From the NCBI GenBank assembly GCA_946187775.1, contig CAMHSI010000006.1, forward strand, positions 1 to 49,127: DNA of 49,127 nt, in the 5' to 3' direction. Source of the stretch: an uncultured Clostridia bacterium. Its GTDB lineage: Bacteria; Bacillota; Clostridia; Christensenellales; Aristaeellaceae. The translations under genes were made by a program, and so were the position numbers. Positions 25,301 through 35,482 of the stretch are shown piece by piece. The notes under the pieces are model-generated. The model was not told the DNA's origin. It saw only the letters and a program-made list of their open reading frames with translations, and ran no database searches. Within the stretch, counting starts at the first letter, position 1. The number at the start of each line of letters is the position of its first letter.

Positions 25301-28300
25301 CACGCTTCGGATGGCCAGGGCTTCATCGTTTGCCTTGTAAGTGAAGGAGAATGATGCTCCCCGGATTCCGTTCCAGGAATAGGGCGAATACCGTTCCGCC
25401 GGCAGCTCAATCACCTGGTAGGTCTTTCCGTCTGTCATCCGCCACGGTTTGTCCTCGTACCTGCGCTCGACGCTGTTCCACATCCGCCCTGTCGTATCAT
25501 TCAGGCTGACCGGTTCGCCGGATCCGCTGGCGCCCTGGGGAACAGTAACCTCAGCAAGCACGTAATTTCTTGCGTTGTTTTCCACTGTCCCGATCACCGC
25601 TTCCCGCGTGGTGCCGTTGATCGTCAGCTTGCTGCCTTCGTACATGAGATAGGTAAACTTCTCCTCGTGTTCCGTCTCATACGCGGCGCCGCGTGTATTG
25701 ATCAGTTCCTTGCGGAAGTTGGGATAATCCGGCAGGCGGACGCCTACCACCAGCGGTGCGGCCTCCTGGTCGATCAAACGGCCCTTGATGGTGAAGTGAT
25801 AACCGAAGCTGTTCCAGGCGATCCGTCCGGGCTGTGCCTCCGGATCCTCCGCGTCAATCCTGGCTGCAAAGGACAGGGTGATTGTCGCCTTTGGCAGGAA
25901 GATATTGCTATAGTAATCATCCTCATTGTCCTCAAACACCAGCCGGATGGACCGGGCGTTTCGGATCAGTGCCTGCCTTGCCTCTCCGGATAAAGTGCCC
26001 GGATCGGTCCAGTCTGCGGCCGGGTTTCCCTTCCAGTCTTCACCCTTGAAGCTGGTCCGGGTGCTCAGCTCAATCCGGTAGTAGCTCGCCGGAACAGTAT
26101 TCTCAGTCGTCTGGCCATTCTTTTTTACGGTCAGCGTAAAGGCCGGATTGTCCGCCAGCAGTACACAGAACTCGCTGTTCCGCGGGTCATCATCCTGGAA
26201 CACGGTGTGGTCGTTCTTCTCCGGAAGATTGTCGATCAGGACGATTTTTTTGATGGGATCGTTGTTATCATTGGTAACGTTCAGGGAATAAACAAACTCC
26301 CGTTCTTTTTCGAAAAGGGTGATAAAGTTGGTCTCTGCGTCTGATTTTGCGCTCACCGAAGATGCTTTTTCCCGTACGGTCTTCGTGGATGTGGTCATGC
26401 CTCCGTAGCTGGCTACGATCTGTGCGCTGTTGCGTACCGACTGGGTATATTCGTTCGAATACGGTGTGGTGTAATTCGTCAGGTTTCCTTCGCTGACTGA
26501 CCCGTCCCACACCTGCTTCAGCGGCGTTACAAACGCTATGTTCCGCAGCAGCTTATTCTGCAGGACGCCGGACAGGTTCTCGCTTTCATATTTCAGCACA
26601 ACGCGCCCGGTCGCAGGGATACAGAGCTCCTCGTCCGTAAACCGGATGCTCATGATCTCGTCTTCGCTTTTTGCATCCCGGCTGATGGTGACGTACAGCG
26701 TCAGTTCCTGCTTTTTGTCCGATACGTTCCTGTTCCTGTTCGGAATCTTAATCTCTACGGGATCGCCGTTGATTACCGCGGGGATTCCCGTTCCCGATCC
26801 GTCCGGCATTATCGTAAAGTGATCGGATATGATCTTCCTGCCGTTCGGTTCCGTTGTCACTACCCGGTCAATCCGGAACAGCGATATATCCGAAGTTCCC
26901 GTGCTGTCGTTGTAATACTGCCGGAAAGTGACCTCCCTGCTGAAATTGAAGGGAGAGGGCAGCCGGTCGGTAATTGCGTAGTCGGTAATGCTGTTGACGC
27001 TTTCATTAAAAGCGGTCACGCTCCATACCAGCCGGTCTGTTGGATTAATGGACGAAGGATTGTTTTCTGTCACTTCGTTCCCGTCGGAAGTCATGGTTAT
27101 CTTCTTATTCAGCGATTTCAGAAGTCCGGGCTGAATCTGGCTGCGGGTAACAGTCACTTCGGAATACAGCCATTCGGTAGCTGCGTTGGCTCCGGAGACA
27201 TCGAAGCCCATCCCCCGGGCTTCCGTTGTATCCAGCACTTCACATCCTCCGTCATTCTTTGTTCCGCCGGAATTGGCGGCTGTGCTGGTACCGCTGTCGA
27301 TATCCGTTCCCTGATTATAGAAATCGTAGAAAGGCATCGTTGCCCTGTTGACAGCGATATCCTGTGTCTCCTCCATTTTGTTGGTATAGCATTCCACCCG
27401 CAGCACGGCCGCCTGCCCGGGCTTCAGGTAGTATTTACCCAGCCGACTGTTGTACTGGAGGTAGCTTGATCCGTAGCTTGAATACGGAATCAGGTTAAGC
27501 GTAACACGCTCGCAGCCGTCCTCCGTCGTGGATACCGAAGCGGTAACAGAGCTATATGAAGAAGAATATACATAGCTTACTGCCGGGCCTGTTCCCCTGG
27601 TGACTGTTGCGTAGCTGTTGCTGGCCACCGACGCCTTGTCAAAGGTAAAGCCCTTCGGCAGCACGTCCTGTATGGGATTCAGGTACAGGTTGGTCCATCC
27701 GTCGTTATGCAGGGTAATGTAATAGTAAACCTTCCGCCGGATCGTATCGTCGTTGCTGTATACAATTCTTTTGTCTTCCCCGCCGTTATACACATCTGTC
27801 CAGGACCCGTTGGAAAGCATTTCGCCGCCTGTAGTGTATACGCCCTTCTGCAGCCGCGCCCGCAGGTGGTCCGCCAGGTCGTGGGATACGCTCATCACAT
27901 CAAAGTTCAGTCCGTTGTTCCGCAGGTACAGCTTATTGTAAAGCTCGGAATTCTGGTATTTCTGTACATAGTTTTCCCATTTTGTTCCCGCCGGGAAATC
28001 AGCAATTACGTAAACATACCCGATGCCGTTCGGATCTGTGCAGGTCATCCTGAAATCGTCGTCCCAGACGATCTTCTGCTCCATGGCATTGAAATCGTGC
28101 GTAACAATTTTCCATTTGCTTCCTTCCGGGTCATTGGTCTCAAAGCCGCTGTATACCACCCGGATGTTCTCGTTCTTCTTCCATGTATGGGCGCTGCTGT
28201 ACTTCGGGAGGATGTCATAGATATCCTTTCCCTGGATGGTAAAGTCCTTTCGCTGGTCGTTGAAGAAGGTAAACCGGTACACAACCTGTTTCCCCTGGGT

Positions 28301-31300
28301 AACATTGCAGTAATCGCTGCCCGCGGAGGTGTCCCCGACCCGTTCAACGATCCGCTTGTTCCACCACAGCACCAGGGGCTCCGTCTGGTAAATCCCGTAG
28401 CCTTCAACAAAGTCCCAGAGCCGGTGCCCGTCATGATCTCCGATCCAGGACTCATTGCGCAGGTCATAGGCCCGGGTCAGGGGAATCACCGGATTCTGGA
28501 TTGTTGCCGCCTTATAGACCAGGCTGTAGGTTGCGCTCCCCCCGAAGTTTGGAATATACCAGAAAATCCTGGTGTAGTATTTACCTTCTTCGTCCCGGCC
28601 GTATTCAACCCGGTCTGCCCAGGCGTTTCCGGTCCAGACATCCCTGTAGGTGCCTTCCCGGTTCAGCACATAGTATTCCTCATCCCCTACCGTCCGCTTT
28701 TCCAGTCCCTCTGCCCATGATTTTCCCTCGTTTTCAGCCACCGGCACCAGCAGCAGCTGCTTTCGGGTCATGCAGTCGGTCACCGGCATCACCTCATAGC
28801 GGGCGCTTCCGGTATGCGTCGCGCTTACGGTATACTGCACCACGTCCGGCACTTCCAGGTCCGTGTACTGATCGGTGTAGCGATGGCTCTCTATCGTGCT
28901 CCTTCCTTTGGAAAGCCTGAGGTCATTTGAGTGTGTGCTGTAGGCAGTCTTGTTTTTCGGTGTGCCGTTAAAGGTTGCAGTCACCTGGTTTGTTCCGCTT
29001 ACCGAATAGTCGGTAAAGGCCTCCAGCGCATCACTTTCCAGGCGCATGAAGGTATCCTTAAACCGTGTCGGGATCCTTATGGCAACCGACTGTCCGCCTG
29101 GAATGGAGAGTCCCGGCAATTTGTTTGCAAAGTCCCACTCAACGGTATACAGTGTCCATCTCGTCACATAGAATCCCTGTTCGTCAAACATAGCCTGCAG
29201 TTCATTTGCGTTGTTGATGGTTCCGGAAGCGATCTCAACCCCTGCGGAATTCTGCAGCCGGTAACGGAGTTTTCCATTCTCAAGACCAAAGGTGAAAGTA
29301 TTGCCCGTCTTTTCATAAGCGGTGTTCGTGCCTTTTCCGCCGCTGTAGTGCGTTTCGTATCCAGTGTTTTCCTGGTCCGTCCGGGCCGTCCCGTGATTTG
29401 TGGTGATCACTTCATTCTTCGTCTCGCGCAGGGCTGTGCTGCCGGATCCGCCGTACAGGGTTGCACTGGATATGGTCAGCTTCAGTGCTTCCGGGTACTT
29501 CCCTTCCGTAAACATGTACCAGATCCCGGCCGCGTCCAGGTAGTGCATCTTGTCGCTGCTGTCAATGACGTCTGTCAGCTTGGTCAGCTCGCTGGCCGTC
29601 ACCGGAAGCACGCCGGTACTGTTCAGGGTGATGGTGTAGGCGGCAGCTTCTCCCCGGACGGCACTGTTCACTGTGGACTTCATGATATCCAGGTCTGCGG
29701 ATCCGGAATTAACTGTATAGACCGACTCCTTGCTTTCTTTCTCGTCTCCTGAATAGCAGAAATGCTTCTCCGCATCCACACAATTGGTAATAGTATAATC
29801 CTTATTAGCCTGATTTCCGTCGTCCAGGTAAAATACCCTGTCTGTAACGCTCACAGTCACATTGTGCTCCGGCATTTCATAGCTGTCCGCGTTATAGTTC
29901 GGGCTTGGATTCACAGCTCGCCAGGTAAGTACCGGCTGCCCCTTTTCATCCACGCTCAATTTCACCATCTGCGGATAGCTGCCTGTGTTTGCTTTGAAGG
30001 TGAAGATTGATCCTAAAGAGGGGGATGTGATTGTAACCTGGGAGGATCCGATCCCGGAATATCTGATTCTGTTTTCCCGGATCTCATCGATGATCTTCTG
30101 GTTCAGCTTCACGCCTGTTGGCAGGATGAAAGTATCCGTGAAGTCAACGCTCTTCATGTGGTCACGGCCGGCATTCTCCAGTACATTGCCGGTTCGCTTC
30201 AAGCTGATGGTAAAGGTATCTCCTTTGACATAAGCGATTCCGTCTGGGCCGACCGTCGCTCCGACTTTTGCAGTCACGGTCTTTTTGCTGAAATCGAACT
30301 CATTCTTCTTCGTTGTCCAGTTCACCGTCTGGTGCTTCCGCTGGGGATTCCGCGCGATGCCCGCTGTCTCCTCAGCTTTTTCTGCATTCATATACTCCGC
30401 CCAGACCGTCATATTTCCTCCACCGGTGGTAGGCGAAGCAAAATTGGTTTTTATATCGAAGGAAACAGTCTTGCCATTCTCCGGCCGGTCGAATTGCACA
30501 TAGAATACGCCCTTGGCGTCGGTACTCACGACGTGTACCATCGTTTCTCCGGCATCTTCACCGTTCTGGGAAAGTCTCGCCGGGAAGGCCCCCGGAGGAT
30601 AATTCAGTTTTCCCCCATCATCCAGCTGAAAATAGACCCGAACCTTATCACTTTCAGTAACCGCTTCGCTGGCGTCGTTGGAAACCTGGATCGAGGTAAC
30701 GTTTTCCTCACCGGTATAAGCCAGGAACGCGTTCGTATTCGGATCATTCTCCATCATGCCCGCCTCTGAGCGCGGTCCGTCTTGTCCCCGCATGGTTAAT
30801 GTGCTTTGGCTGATCGCAACCTTCAGCGTTTCGCTCCAGCCGTTAACCTTATCTTCGTCATTATTTGCGGCGTCATATATCAACTGTCCTGTCAGCGGAA
30901 TGGTAGGATTGTCATCCGTCAGTTTGGTCTCATAGAATGCCCGGACTCCCGGGGTCGTTCCCGTAAACAGTGCTGTCGCTCCGCTCACGGTGGTCTCGCC
31001 GTTGATGCTTTCAAGGTTTGCCGCATAGGCGAAGGCAAAGGGATCGATACGGGTCATGCTTTCCGGGCTTACAATCGCAACCGATGTCAGCGCCTGTGCC
31101 AGGGCAAAGGCGTTGTCCTTCACGCCGGTCACAGGGATCTCTCCTCCGTTCTCCGAAGGGATGCTGGCGGGAATGGTATATTCTGTCAGCCCGTCCGGAA
31201 CATAGACCAGGATGGCTTTCCCGTCCTTGATCTGGTAGAGCGCGCCCTGCGCGTCCGCATAATAATCCCCTGCCTCCAGGCTGTTCTGCGGCCGCGGAAG

Positions 31301-34300
31301 CGGCAGCCCGTTAGTGGAAGGCAGCGTCAGCCAGTTTTCTCCTTCGAAAGCGAGCAGCTTGGCGCCTTTCCCGGTCAGTGCCCGGAGTGTCCCGTCGGTA
31401 ATGGAATCCACATTCCTGCCGATGGTCAGCGTGAATTTCGGCACGTTGCTCATCGTCAGGTTGGTAAATTCCTTGCTCTTCACGTCCCAGATCAGGTTCT
31501 CCAGGTTTTTGCAGTTGTCCAGGACGTCCGCAGAGATTGTGCTTGCCGCCGGCGGAATCCGCACGGTCTTCAGCTCCTGGCAGTTGTTGAATGCAGATGA
31601 ATTGATGGTTGATGTACTGTCCGGTAGGATTGCTTTCTCCAGTCTCAGGCACGGTGGAACATAGCTGCTGGAGGATGGTGTTGAATAGGCTGAAAAGGCT
31701 TTCTGGCTGATGGTAGTAAGGTTTTCAGGGAACTTTACGGATTCCAGGTTTATGCATCCCGTAAATGCATACTCCCCGATTGTTTTCACCTGGTCCGGAA
31801 TATCTATTTTTTTCAGGGCGCTGCATTTGTAGAAAGCCCGGTTCGGAATGGATGTCAGGGAATCGGAAAGGCCAACGTTTTCAAGTGCAGTACAATTATT
31901 GAAGCAAGAGCTTCCGATGGAAGTAACGGTATCCGGCATGGAAACTGATTTCATGCTGGAACAGTCCTGGAACGCATAGTTTCCGATTGTCTGCAGTTTC
32001 CCATTTGCCGGGATATCAGCCTCTCTCAGGGTTGAACATTCTCGGAAAGCAGATTCTCCGATGGTCGTCAGGCTTTCCGGGAAGGCAACGTCCTTCAGTC
32101 CGGAACATTCCCTGAACGCTGAAGAACCGATTGTAGTCAGTTGATCCGGAAGATCCAGATCCTGGATTTTGTTCTGGTAGTAGAAAGCGGAACTTCCGAT
32201 CGTAGTCAGCACACATCCGTCCGCGAATGTCACAGAATTGATTTTGGAATAGCTTGTATTTCCGAAAAAAGCACTATCCCCGATCGTTTTCAGACTAGCC
32301 GGGAAATGCAGCTCGGTCAGTCCGTAGCACTGACTGAATGCTGATTTCCCGATGGTTTCAAGGCTTGTCGGCATGCCGGAGAATTTTGCCTGCTGGCAGT
32401 TGCTGAAAGCGGATTCTCCGATCGTCTTCACAGTGTCCGGCAGCTCCACCGTCTTCAGGTTGGGCAGGTTGTAGAACGCATTGCTCCCGATGGTATTTAA
32501 CTGGGAGTTGTCTGCGAAATCCACACTTGTCACCTGGTTGCATCCCTGATAGGCTTTGTCTCCGATTGTTTGCAGCGTGGAGGGAAATTCCAGCGTGGGC
32601 TTCAGCCCTGTACAGTCCTGGAAGGCGCTGTTTCCGATCCGTTCAAGGCCCTCCCATAACGGAAAGTTTACCAGCGACTTGCAACCGTTGAAGGCATTGT
32701 TGGGGATTTCCTTAATATTCCCTCTGAAAATCACAGTCTTCAGCTTCGGATCGTTGTAAAAAATGCTTTGGAGAATCTGATCAATCCCTGATCCGATGAC
32801 TGCCGATTCCAGGTTGTCACAGTTGGCAAAGACGGAGGCCCCCAGGCTGGTCACTGAATCCGGCACAACCACGGACACAAAGGCGTCACAGTTCTGGAAG
32901 GCAGATTTGCCTACGGAAGTAATTTGTTCCGGAATCACCAGCGCGCCTGCTTCACCTCCATTGAATAGCGCCAGCCTCTGGCACCCGGAAAAAGCGGATT
33001 CTTCAAGACTGGTGACACCTTCCGGCAGGCGTATTTCCGGTAGGTTGGAACAGCCGCTGAAAGCACTCGCACCGATTACGGTCAGTGTTTCAGGCAGGCT
33101 TACGCTGGTCAGGGATGTACAGTCTCTGAGGATATTTCCCGGCAGGGTCGTCAGGGAAAGCTTTGAAAGATCTGCTTCCTCCACTCCAGTGCATCCCCGG
33201 AAAGCACCGCTCCCGAGATCTGTCACGTTGGAAGGAACTTCGATGGTCCCGAGAGAGGAGCAGTCCTTGTAGGCTTCCTTCCCGATTGTGGTCAGTTCCG
33301 TCGGAAAATGAACCTCTGCAAGGTCAGCACAGCCCTCAAAAGCATTGTCCCCGATCTCCTTCAGGTACCGTGGAAGATCCGCCTTCGCCAGCGTGTTGCA
33401 GCCACTGAATGCGGAAGCGCCGATCTTTTCAAGGCTGCTGGGGAACTTGATTTCCGGCAGCGAACTGCAGTTCTGGAAGGCGTTGGCACCGATGGTCGAA
33501 AGATCCTGGGGCAGGTCCACTTCCTCCAGGTTTGTACAGCCTGAGAAAAGCGAGCTGGGAAGTGATGTCATCATGTTTTCTTCGGCAAACCGGGCTTCCT
33601 TCAGGCCTGTGCAGTTCTGGAAGGCACCGCTCCCGATGGAACTGACCGATCCGGGAATCATCACCGACTCCAGTCCGGTGCAGTTGAAAAACGCATTGGA
33701 CGAAATAGAAGTAATTCCCGTCCCAAGCTCCACCGTCTTCAGGGAGGTACAGTACCGGAAGCTGTTCGCTCCGATACTGGTAACAGAATCCGGCAAACTG
33801 ACAGATGTCAGATTTGGATACAGATTGGAATTGTAATAATTTCCGACAAAATAATCAGGAATCTTTGTTACCCCGTCGTGAACAACGATGGATTTAATCT
33901 CCGTACGGCGGCTGTACCAGGGTGCGCTGCTATACGATGAGAAGTTCATCGCTTGATCCGACTGCACGTGCAGCACGCCGTCATCATCGATATACCAGGG
34001 TTCCAGGTAACCGCATCCAACGCAGGCATGATTCTCCATCTCATGACTGCCGAGGGTTGGTGTAACATACACTGTTCTGCTGCCGGTGTTTTGCTTTATT
34101 CCGAGATAATACTTCTGTCCTTTCTCCAGTTCCCAGGCATAATTAACTGAACTGGTAGAGGAAGAAGTCCTGGTATCCAGTTCATTTCCGGTTTCATCAT
34201 AAAGTATATATGTATATACTCTGGAGGAGCTGTTGTATAAACCACTGATCTGAAAGCTGTATTGATGGTTGTATGGAGCGGTAAACGCAAAATACCCTTC

Positions 34301-35392
34301 GGTCGTTCCAATACTCTTGCTGCCTTGTTTGCCAAGGGTCAGCGTTGTTGCACCGGAGACATCCCCCATTGCATCCGTCACGTCAATGACAAACACATCT
34401 CCGCCGCGCGTGGTAACCGTCAGTTTTTCCTGGGATGTGAAGGGTTTCAGGCTGAGAAGCACCCAGTCCGGTGCCGTAACCGTGGTCTGTTCCTCTTCCG
34501 TTTCGCCTTCCGCCAGTCCGGCGCTGCGCCTCACCTCCGCAAGGCTCTTCGTCTCCGTTACGGCTTCGGGCAGAACCAGGGACGTATCCGTAAAGTCGAC
34601 CCGCTCAACATCCGCCATGTCCAGCGTTGCCGTCCCGTCCCGGTCCGTAATCTGCAGCAGGGACACCAGTCTGGAAAGGGTCATCCATCCGTTTCCGAAC
34701 AGGCTGTATGTGTATCCTTCGTATACAAAATCCACTGTGTAGGCGATGGCGAAGCCGGAAAATGAATTCGTGGTAAAGCTTACTGTCTGCAGTACGCCGT
34801 CCGCTGTCTCGTGATCAGCCGCCAGCTCTTCCAGGGCTGTGCCGCTGCTCCGGACGCTCATGAGCTTTCGTGTGTCCCCTGCCGCCTTTTCCCGCACATG
34901 GAACACGCGGACCTCCCGGAGCTCTGTCCTTCCGGTTTTCCCGGCGCGTTCCGGTGCCTCCGGCAGGGTCAGGTCCATCTGCAGGGTAACATCGGCGGCT
35001 GTTTCGATTTTCTCTTCTTCCGCCGCCAGATAAACATCCAGCCAGACCAGCTGCGCGTTCTCACCGGCCAGTTCCCGAACCTGTGCTTCCTCTGCCTCTG
35101 TGGGGGCATATTCTTCCACATGCAGTCCGGTACCTTCCGGAACGTCGGCCAGGGCAGTGAAGGTGCCGTGATCGTTCCGGACGGTTTCCCCGGCAGGGAT
35201 GGTCTTTACCTCCCCGGATGTTTCCGGCTCCTCCTCCGTTTCCGCTTCCGGAGCGATTTCCTCCTGCTGCTTATCCGGCATGCTGAACCAGTCGCTGTAA
35301 ACCGGCTCGGATTCAGCCGCCGCCGATACAGCGGAAAAGCTCAGCAAACAGGCACAGATGAAGGCTGTAAGTCTCTTCAGTCTGTCTCTCAT
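22307..35392 (-). CDS. Giant secreted adhesin: PPC-like, BspA leucine-rich repeats, DUF11-like, SpaA and FctA domains
   Basis: A protein of 4,361 residues. Start 35392 is preferred (GGAG 8 nt upstream, then a signal peptide ending AAAES) over 35419. An acidic N-terminal region is followed by a PPC-like domain (about 345-450). A BspA-type leucine-rich repeat array (about 470-1350) has units like LPDSVTSIGANSFRYCTSL. A long middle (about 1460-3350) holds repeated DUF11-like beta-sandwiches (VVQYTVSATHTG, YRFTFFNDQR, LVWSVTAFNES). A SpaA-like domain (about 3370-3505) precedes five FctA pilin-type isopeptide domains (about 3515-4361, each opening like KKLSGRSLKPGEFSF). It ends with LSVPQE: no LPXTG, membrane anchor or shared tail. 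It is the last gene of the operon, probably adhesion to host, plant fibre or partner cells (inference). Confidence 0.88.
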   Translation of the reverse strand: MRDRLKRLTAFICACLLSFSAVSAAAESEPVYSDWFSMPDKQQEEIAPEAETEEEPETSGEVKTIPAGETVRNDHGTFTALADVPEGTGLHVEEYAPTEAEEAQVRELAGENAQLVWLDVYLAAEEEKIETAADVTLQMDLTLPEAPERAGKTGRTELREVRVFHVREKAAGDTRKLMSVRSSGTALEELAADHETADGVLQTVSFTTNSFSGFAIAYTVDFVYEGYTYSLFGNGWMTLSRLVSLLQITDRDGTATLDMADVERVDFTDTSLVLPEAVTETKSLAEVRRSAGLAEGETEEEQTTVTAPDWVLLSLKPFTSQEKLTVTTRGGDVFVIDVTDAMGDVSGATTLTLGKQGSKSIGTTEGYFAFTAPYNHQYSFQISGLYNSSSRVYTYILYDETGNELDTRTSSSTSSVNYAWELEKGQKYYLGIKQNTGSRTVYVTPTLGSHEMENHACVGCGYLEPWYIDDDGVLHVQSDQAMNFSSYSSAPWYSRRTEIKSIVVHDGVTKIPDYFVGNYYNSNLYPNLTSVSLPDSVTSIGANSFRYCTSLKTVELGTGITSISSNAFFNCTGLESVMIPGSVSSIGSGAFQNCTGLKEARFAEENMMTSLPSSLFSGCTNLEEVDLPQDLSTIGANAFQNCSSLPEIKFPSSLEKIGASAFSGCNTLAKADLPRYLKEIGDNAFEGCADLAEVHFPTELTTIGKEAYKDCSSLGTIEVPSNVTDLGSGAFRGCTGVEEADLSKLSLTTLPGNILRDCTSLTSVSLPETLTVIGASAFSGCSNLPEIRLPEGVTSLEESAFSGCQRLALFNGGEAGALVIPEQITSVGKSAFQNCDAFVSVVVPDSVTSLGASVFANCDNLESAVIGSGIDQILQSIFYNDPKLKTVIFRGNIKEIPNNAFNGCKSLVNFPLWEGLERIGNSAFQDCTGLKPTLEFPSTLQTIGDKAYQGCNQVTSVDFADNSQLNTIGSNAFYNLPNLKTVELPDTVKTIGESAFSNCQQAKFSGMPTSLETIGKSAFSQCYGLTELHFPASLKTIGDSAFFGNTSYSKINSVTFADGCVLTTIGSSAFYYQNKIQDLDLPDQLTTIGSSAFRECSGLKDVAFPESLTTIGESAFRECSTLREADIPANGKLQTIGNYAFQDCSSMKSVSMPDTVTSIGSSCFNNCTALENVGLSDSLTSIPNRAFYKCSALKKIDIPDQVKTIGEYAFTGCINLESVKFPENLTTISQKAFSAYSTPSSSSYVPPCLRLEKAILPDSTSTINSSAFNNCQELKTVRIPPAASTISADVLDNCKNLENLIWDVKSKEFTNLTMSNVPKFTLTIGRNVDSITDGTLRALTGKGAKLLAFEGENWLTLPSTNGLPLPRPQNSLEAGDYYADAQGALYQIKDGKAILVYVPDGLTEYTIPASIPSENGGEIPVTGVKDNAFALAQALTSVAIVSPESMTRIDPFAFAYAANLESINGETTVSGATALFTGTTPGVRAFYETKLTDDNPTIPLTGQLIYDAANNDEDKVNGWSETLKVAISQSTLTMRGQDGPRSEAGMMENDPNTNAFLAYTGEENVTSIQVSNDASEAVTESDKVRVYFQLDDGGKLNYPPGAFPARLSQNGEDAGETMVHVVSTDAKGVFYVQFDRPENGKTVSFDIKTNFASPTTGGGNMTVWAEYMNAEKAEETAGIARNPQRKHQTVNWTTKKNEFDFSKKTVTAKVGATVGPDGIAYVKGDTFTISLKRTGNVLENAGRDHMKSVDFTDTFILPTGVKLNQKIIDEIRENRIRYSGIGSSQVTITSPSLGSIFTFKANTGSYPQMVKLSVDEKGQPVLTWRAVNPSPNYNADSYEMPEHNVTVSVTDRVFYLDDGNQANKDYTITNCVDAEKHFCYSGDEKESKESVYTVNSGSADLDIMKSTVNSAVRGEAAAYTITLNSTGVLPVTASELTKLTDVIDSSDKMHYLDAAGIWYMFTEGKYPEALKLTISSATLYGGSGSTALRETKNEVITTNHGTARTDQENTGYETHYSGGKGTNTAYEKTGNTFTFGLENGKLRYRLQNSAGVEIASGTINNANELQAMFDEQGFYVTRWTLYTVEWDFANKLPGLSIPGGQSVAIRIPTRFKDTFMRLESDALEAFTDYSVSGTNQVTATFNGTPKNKTAYSTHSNDLRLSKGRSTIESHRYTDQYTDLEVPDVVQYTVSATHTGSARYEVMPVTDCMTRKQLLLVPVAENEGKSWAEGLEKRTVGDEEYYVLNREGTYRDVWTGNAWADRVEYGRDEEGKYYTRIFWYIPNFGGSATYSLVYKAATIQNPVIPLTRAYDLRNESWIGDHDGHRLWDFVEGYGIYQTEPLVLWWNKRIVERVGDTSAGSDYCNVTQGKQVVYRFTFFNDQRKDFTIQGKDIYDILPKYSSAHTWKKNENIRVVYSGFETNDPEGSKWKIVTHDFNAMEQKIVWDDDFRMTCTDPNGIGYVYVIADFPAGTKWENYVQKYQNSELYNKLYLRNNGLNFDVMSVSHDLADHLRARLQKGVYTTGGEMLSNGSWTDVYNGGEDKRIVYSNDDTIRRKVYYYITLHNDGWTNLYLNPIQDVLPKGFTFDKASVASNSYATVTRGTGPAVSYVYSSSYSSVTASVSTTEDGCERVTLNLIPYSSYGSSYLQYNSRLGKYYLKPGQAAVLRVECYTNKMEETQDIAVNRATMPFYDFYNQGTDIDSGTSTAANSGGTKNDGGCEVLDTTEARGMGFDVSGANAATEWLYSEVTVTRSQIQPGLLKSLNKKITMTSDGNEVTENNPSSINPTDRLVWSVTAFNESVNSITDYAITDRLPSPFNFSREVTFRQYYNDSTGTSDISLFRIDRVVTTEPNGRKIISDHFTIMPDGSGTGIPAVINGDPVEIKIPNRNRNVSDKKQELTLYVTISRDAKSEDEIMSIRFTDEELCIPATGRVVLKYESENLSGVLQNKLLRNIAFVTPLKQVWDGSVSEGNLTNYTTPYSNEYTQSVRNSAQIVASYGGMTTSTKTVREKASSVSAKSDAETNFITLFEKEREFVYSLNVTNDNNDPIKKIVLIDNLPEKNDHTVFQDDDPRNSEFCVLLADNPAFTLTVKKNGQTTENTVPASYYRIELSTRTSFKGEDWKGNPAADWTDPGTLSGEARQALIRNARSIRLVFEDNEDDYYSNIFLPKATITLSFAARIDAEDPEAQPGRIAWNSFGYHFTIKGRLIDQEAAPLVVGVRLPDYPNFRKELINTRGAAYETEHEEKFTYLMYEGSKLTINGTTREAVIGTVENNARNYVLAEVTVPQGASGSGEPVSLNDTTGRMWNSVERRYEDKPWRMTDGKTYQVIELPAERYSPYSWNGIRGASFSFTYKANDEALAIRSVNMHDDWSLKLRKQDQFGTAVGGAVFAVYSPIGQEAWMQEYVELEGGHQLRYTTEELQELYDGKTLAELNETFGVELETKPDYVKTDSGTDYRLKAILKTPGHGTIQLDNLTGESYLYQELLAPEHYEADTTLRSVKRGTGGAGTVITVTAVNRYLASGTAQIQANKKLSGRSLKPGEFSFRLEGFNIETKTPFDDGDAGMPPMPQENLTVLNGADGFAVFGRITLDQDDIGKTYYYQISENIPEDSKKDPHIVYDGRKYIAKMTVRDLGEGKIGTDTSYSWIDEIGQEIASEEGAEFRNAYEDDTEISLKVRKHLTGRPWREGETFTFILAGAANPEDSEAPKDERRLTVRTGNEETVVLTVPFNADYNEQTWYYTLREEVSDAAIGYSRATGKPIQAPKSPTSRLKTDLTYKRYREMTDEEKQTLGLTDAGSILWKDNGIAFDSTEHSVIVRLACNESTGEMDASLTVDGKVPDGKTETVFTNSFVPDNADIKVPVAKTMTGRPWLRRDRFVFTISAEDGAPEPTEPEAVIERGIINNNPVRTGQFSLSFKWDDLKNEDGTYATEKEFIYTVREKTDPDAEGATVIRDAEGNITSYKLDQVTYDLREEKIRILLKEQGGKMAAELYFRDDTGEWIQGEELTTAFENTYATELIGFPAKIRKQFNNGLYQPGEGSFTFALLDSESKPALDSDGKPIRLTMDLAEAADGVLEAKRVDVKLGDGVTLDKTKTYTFYLQEVIPDDAAAHDRDGDMLDSTGGKRTDKNGTPLTYGLYSSLSDAERKALSLPADFCWKKDQVTYDTQKIKLTVLISLNKVTYRLEPTVTYTPDSRKANEALFSNIRTAEKIVLRVRKQLAGRPFAEGESFRFEITPAESTAPLRTENGRYTKLTADAGKETDAVFDALVFTVEDLGGAETKDFSYRIHEVIPEKAEARDAQGTVLKDAEGKPLTYEKASEEQKASAEIRWYDRGIAYAADRIVKVRVSLTEEGTLQLSVPQE
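31330..33990 (-). repeat. BspA-type leucine-rich repeat array inside the giant adhesin
   Basis: Over 30 units of about 23 codons (about 69 bp) on the pattern LxxIGxxAFxxCxxLxxVxLPxS. Units are similar but not identical at DNA level, so the array is old or under diversifying pressure rather than freshly duplicated. Confidence 0.9.
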
Positions 35393-35482
35393 GGAAATCT
35401 CTCCTCTTCTTCTCCTCACGCTGAGATCCGTATGCTCTCAGTCCTTTGTTCTCTCGCGGCACCGCGTTTCCGGTTCCCCGGC

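Noticed and set aside
31330-33990. Regular repeats considered as a CRISPR or satellite array
   Set aside because: Spacing of about 69 bp follows codon units of leucine-rich repeats; there are no constant repeats with unique spacers.
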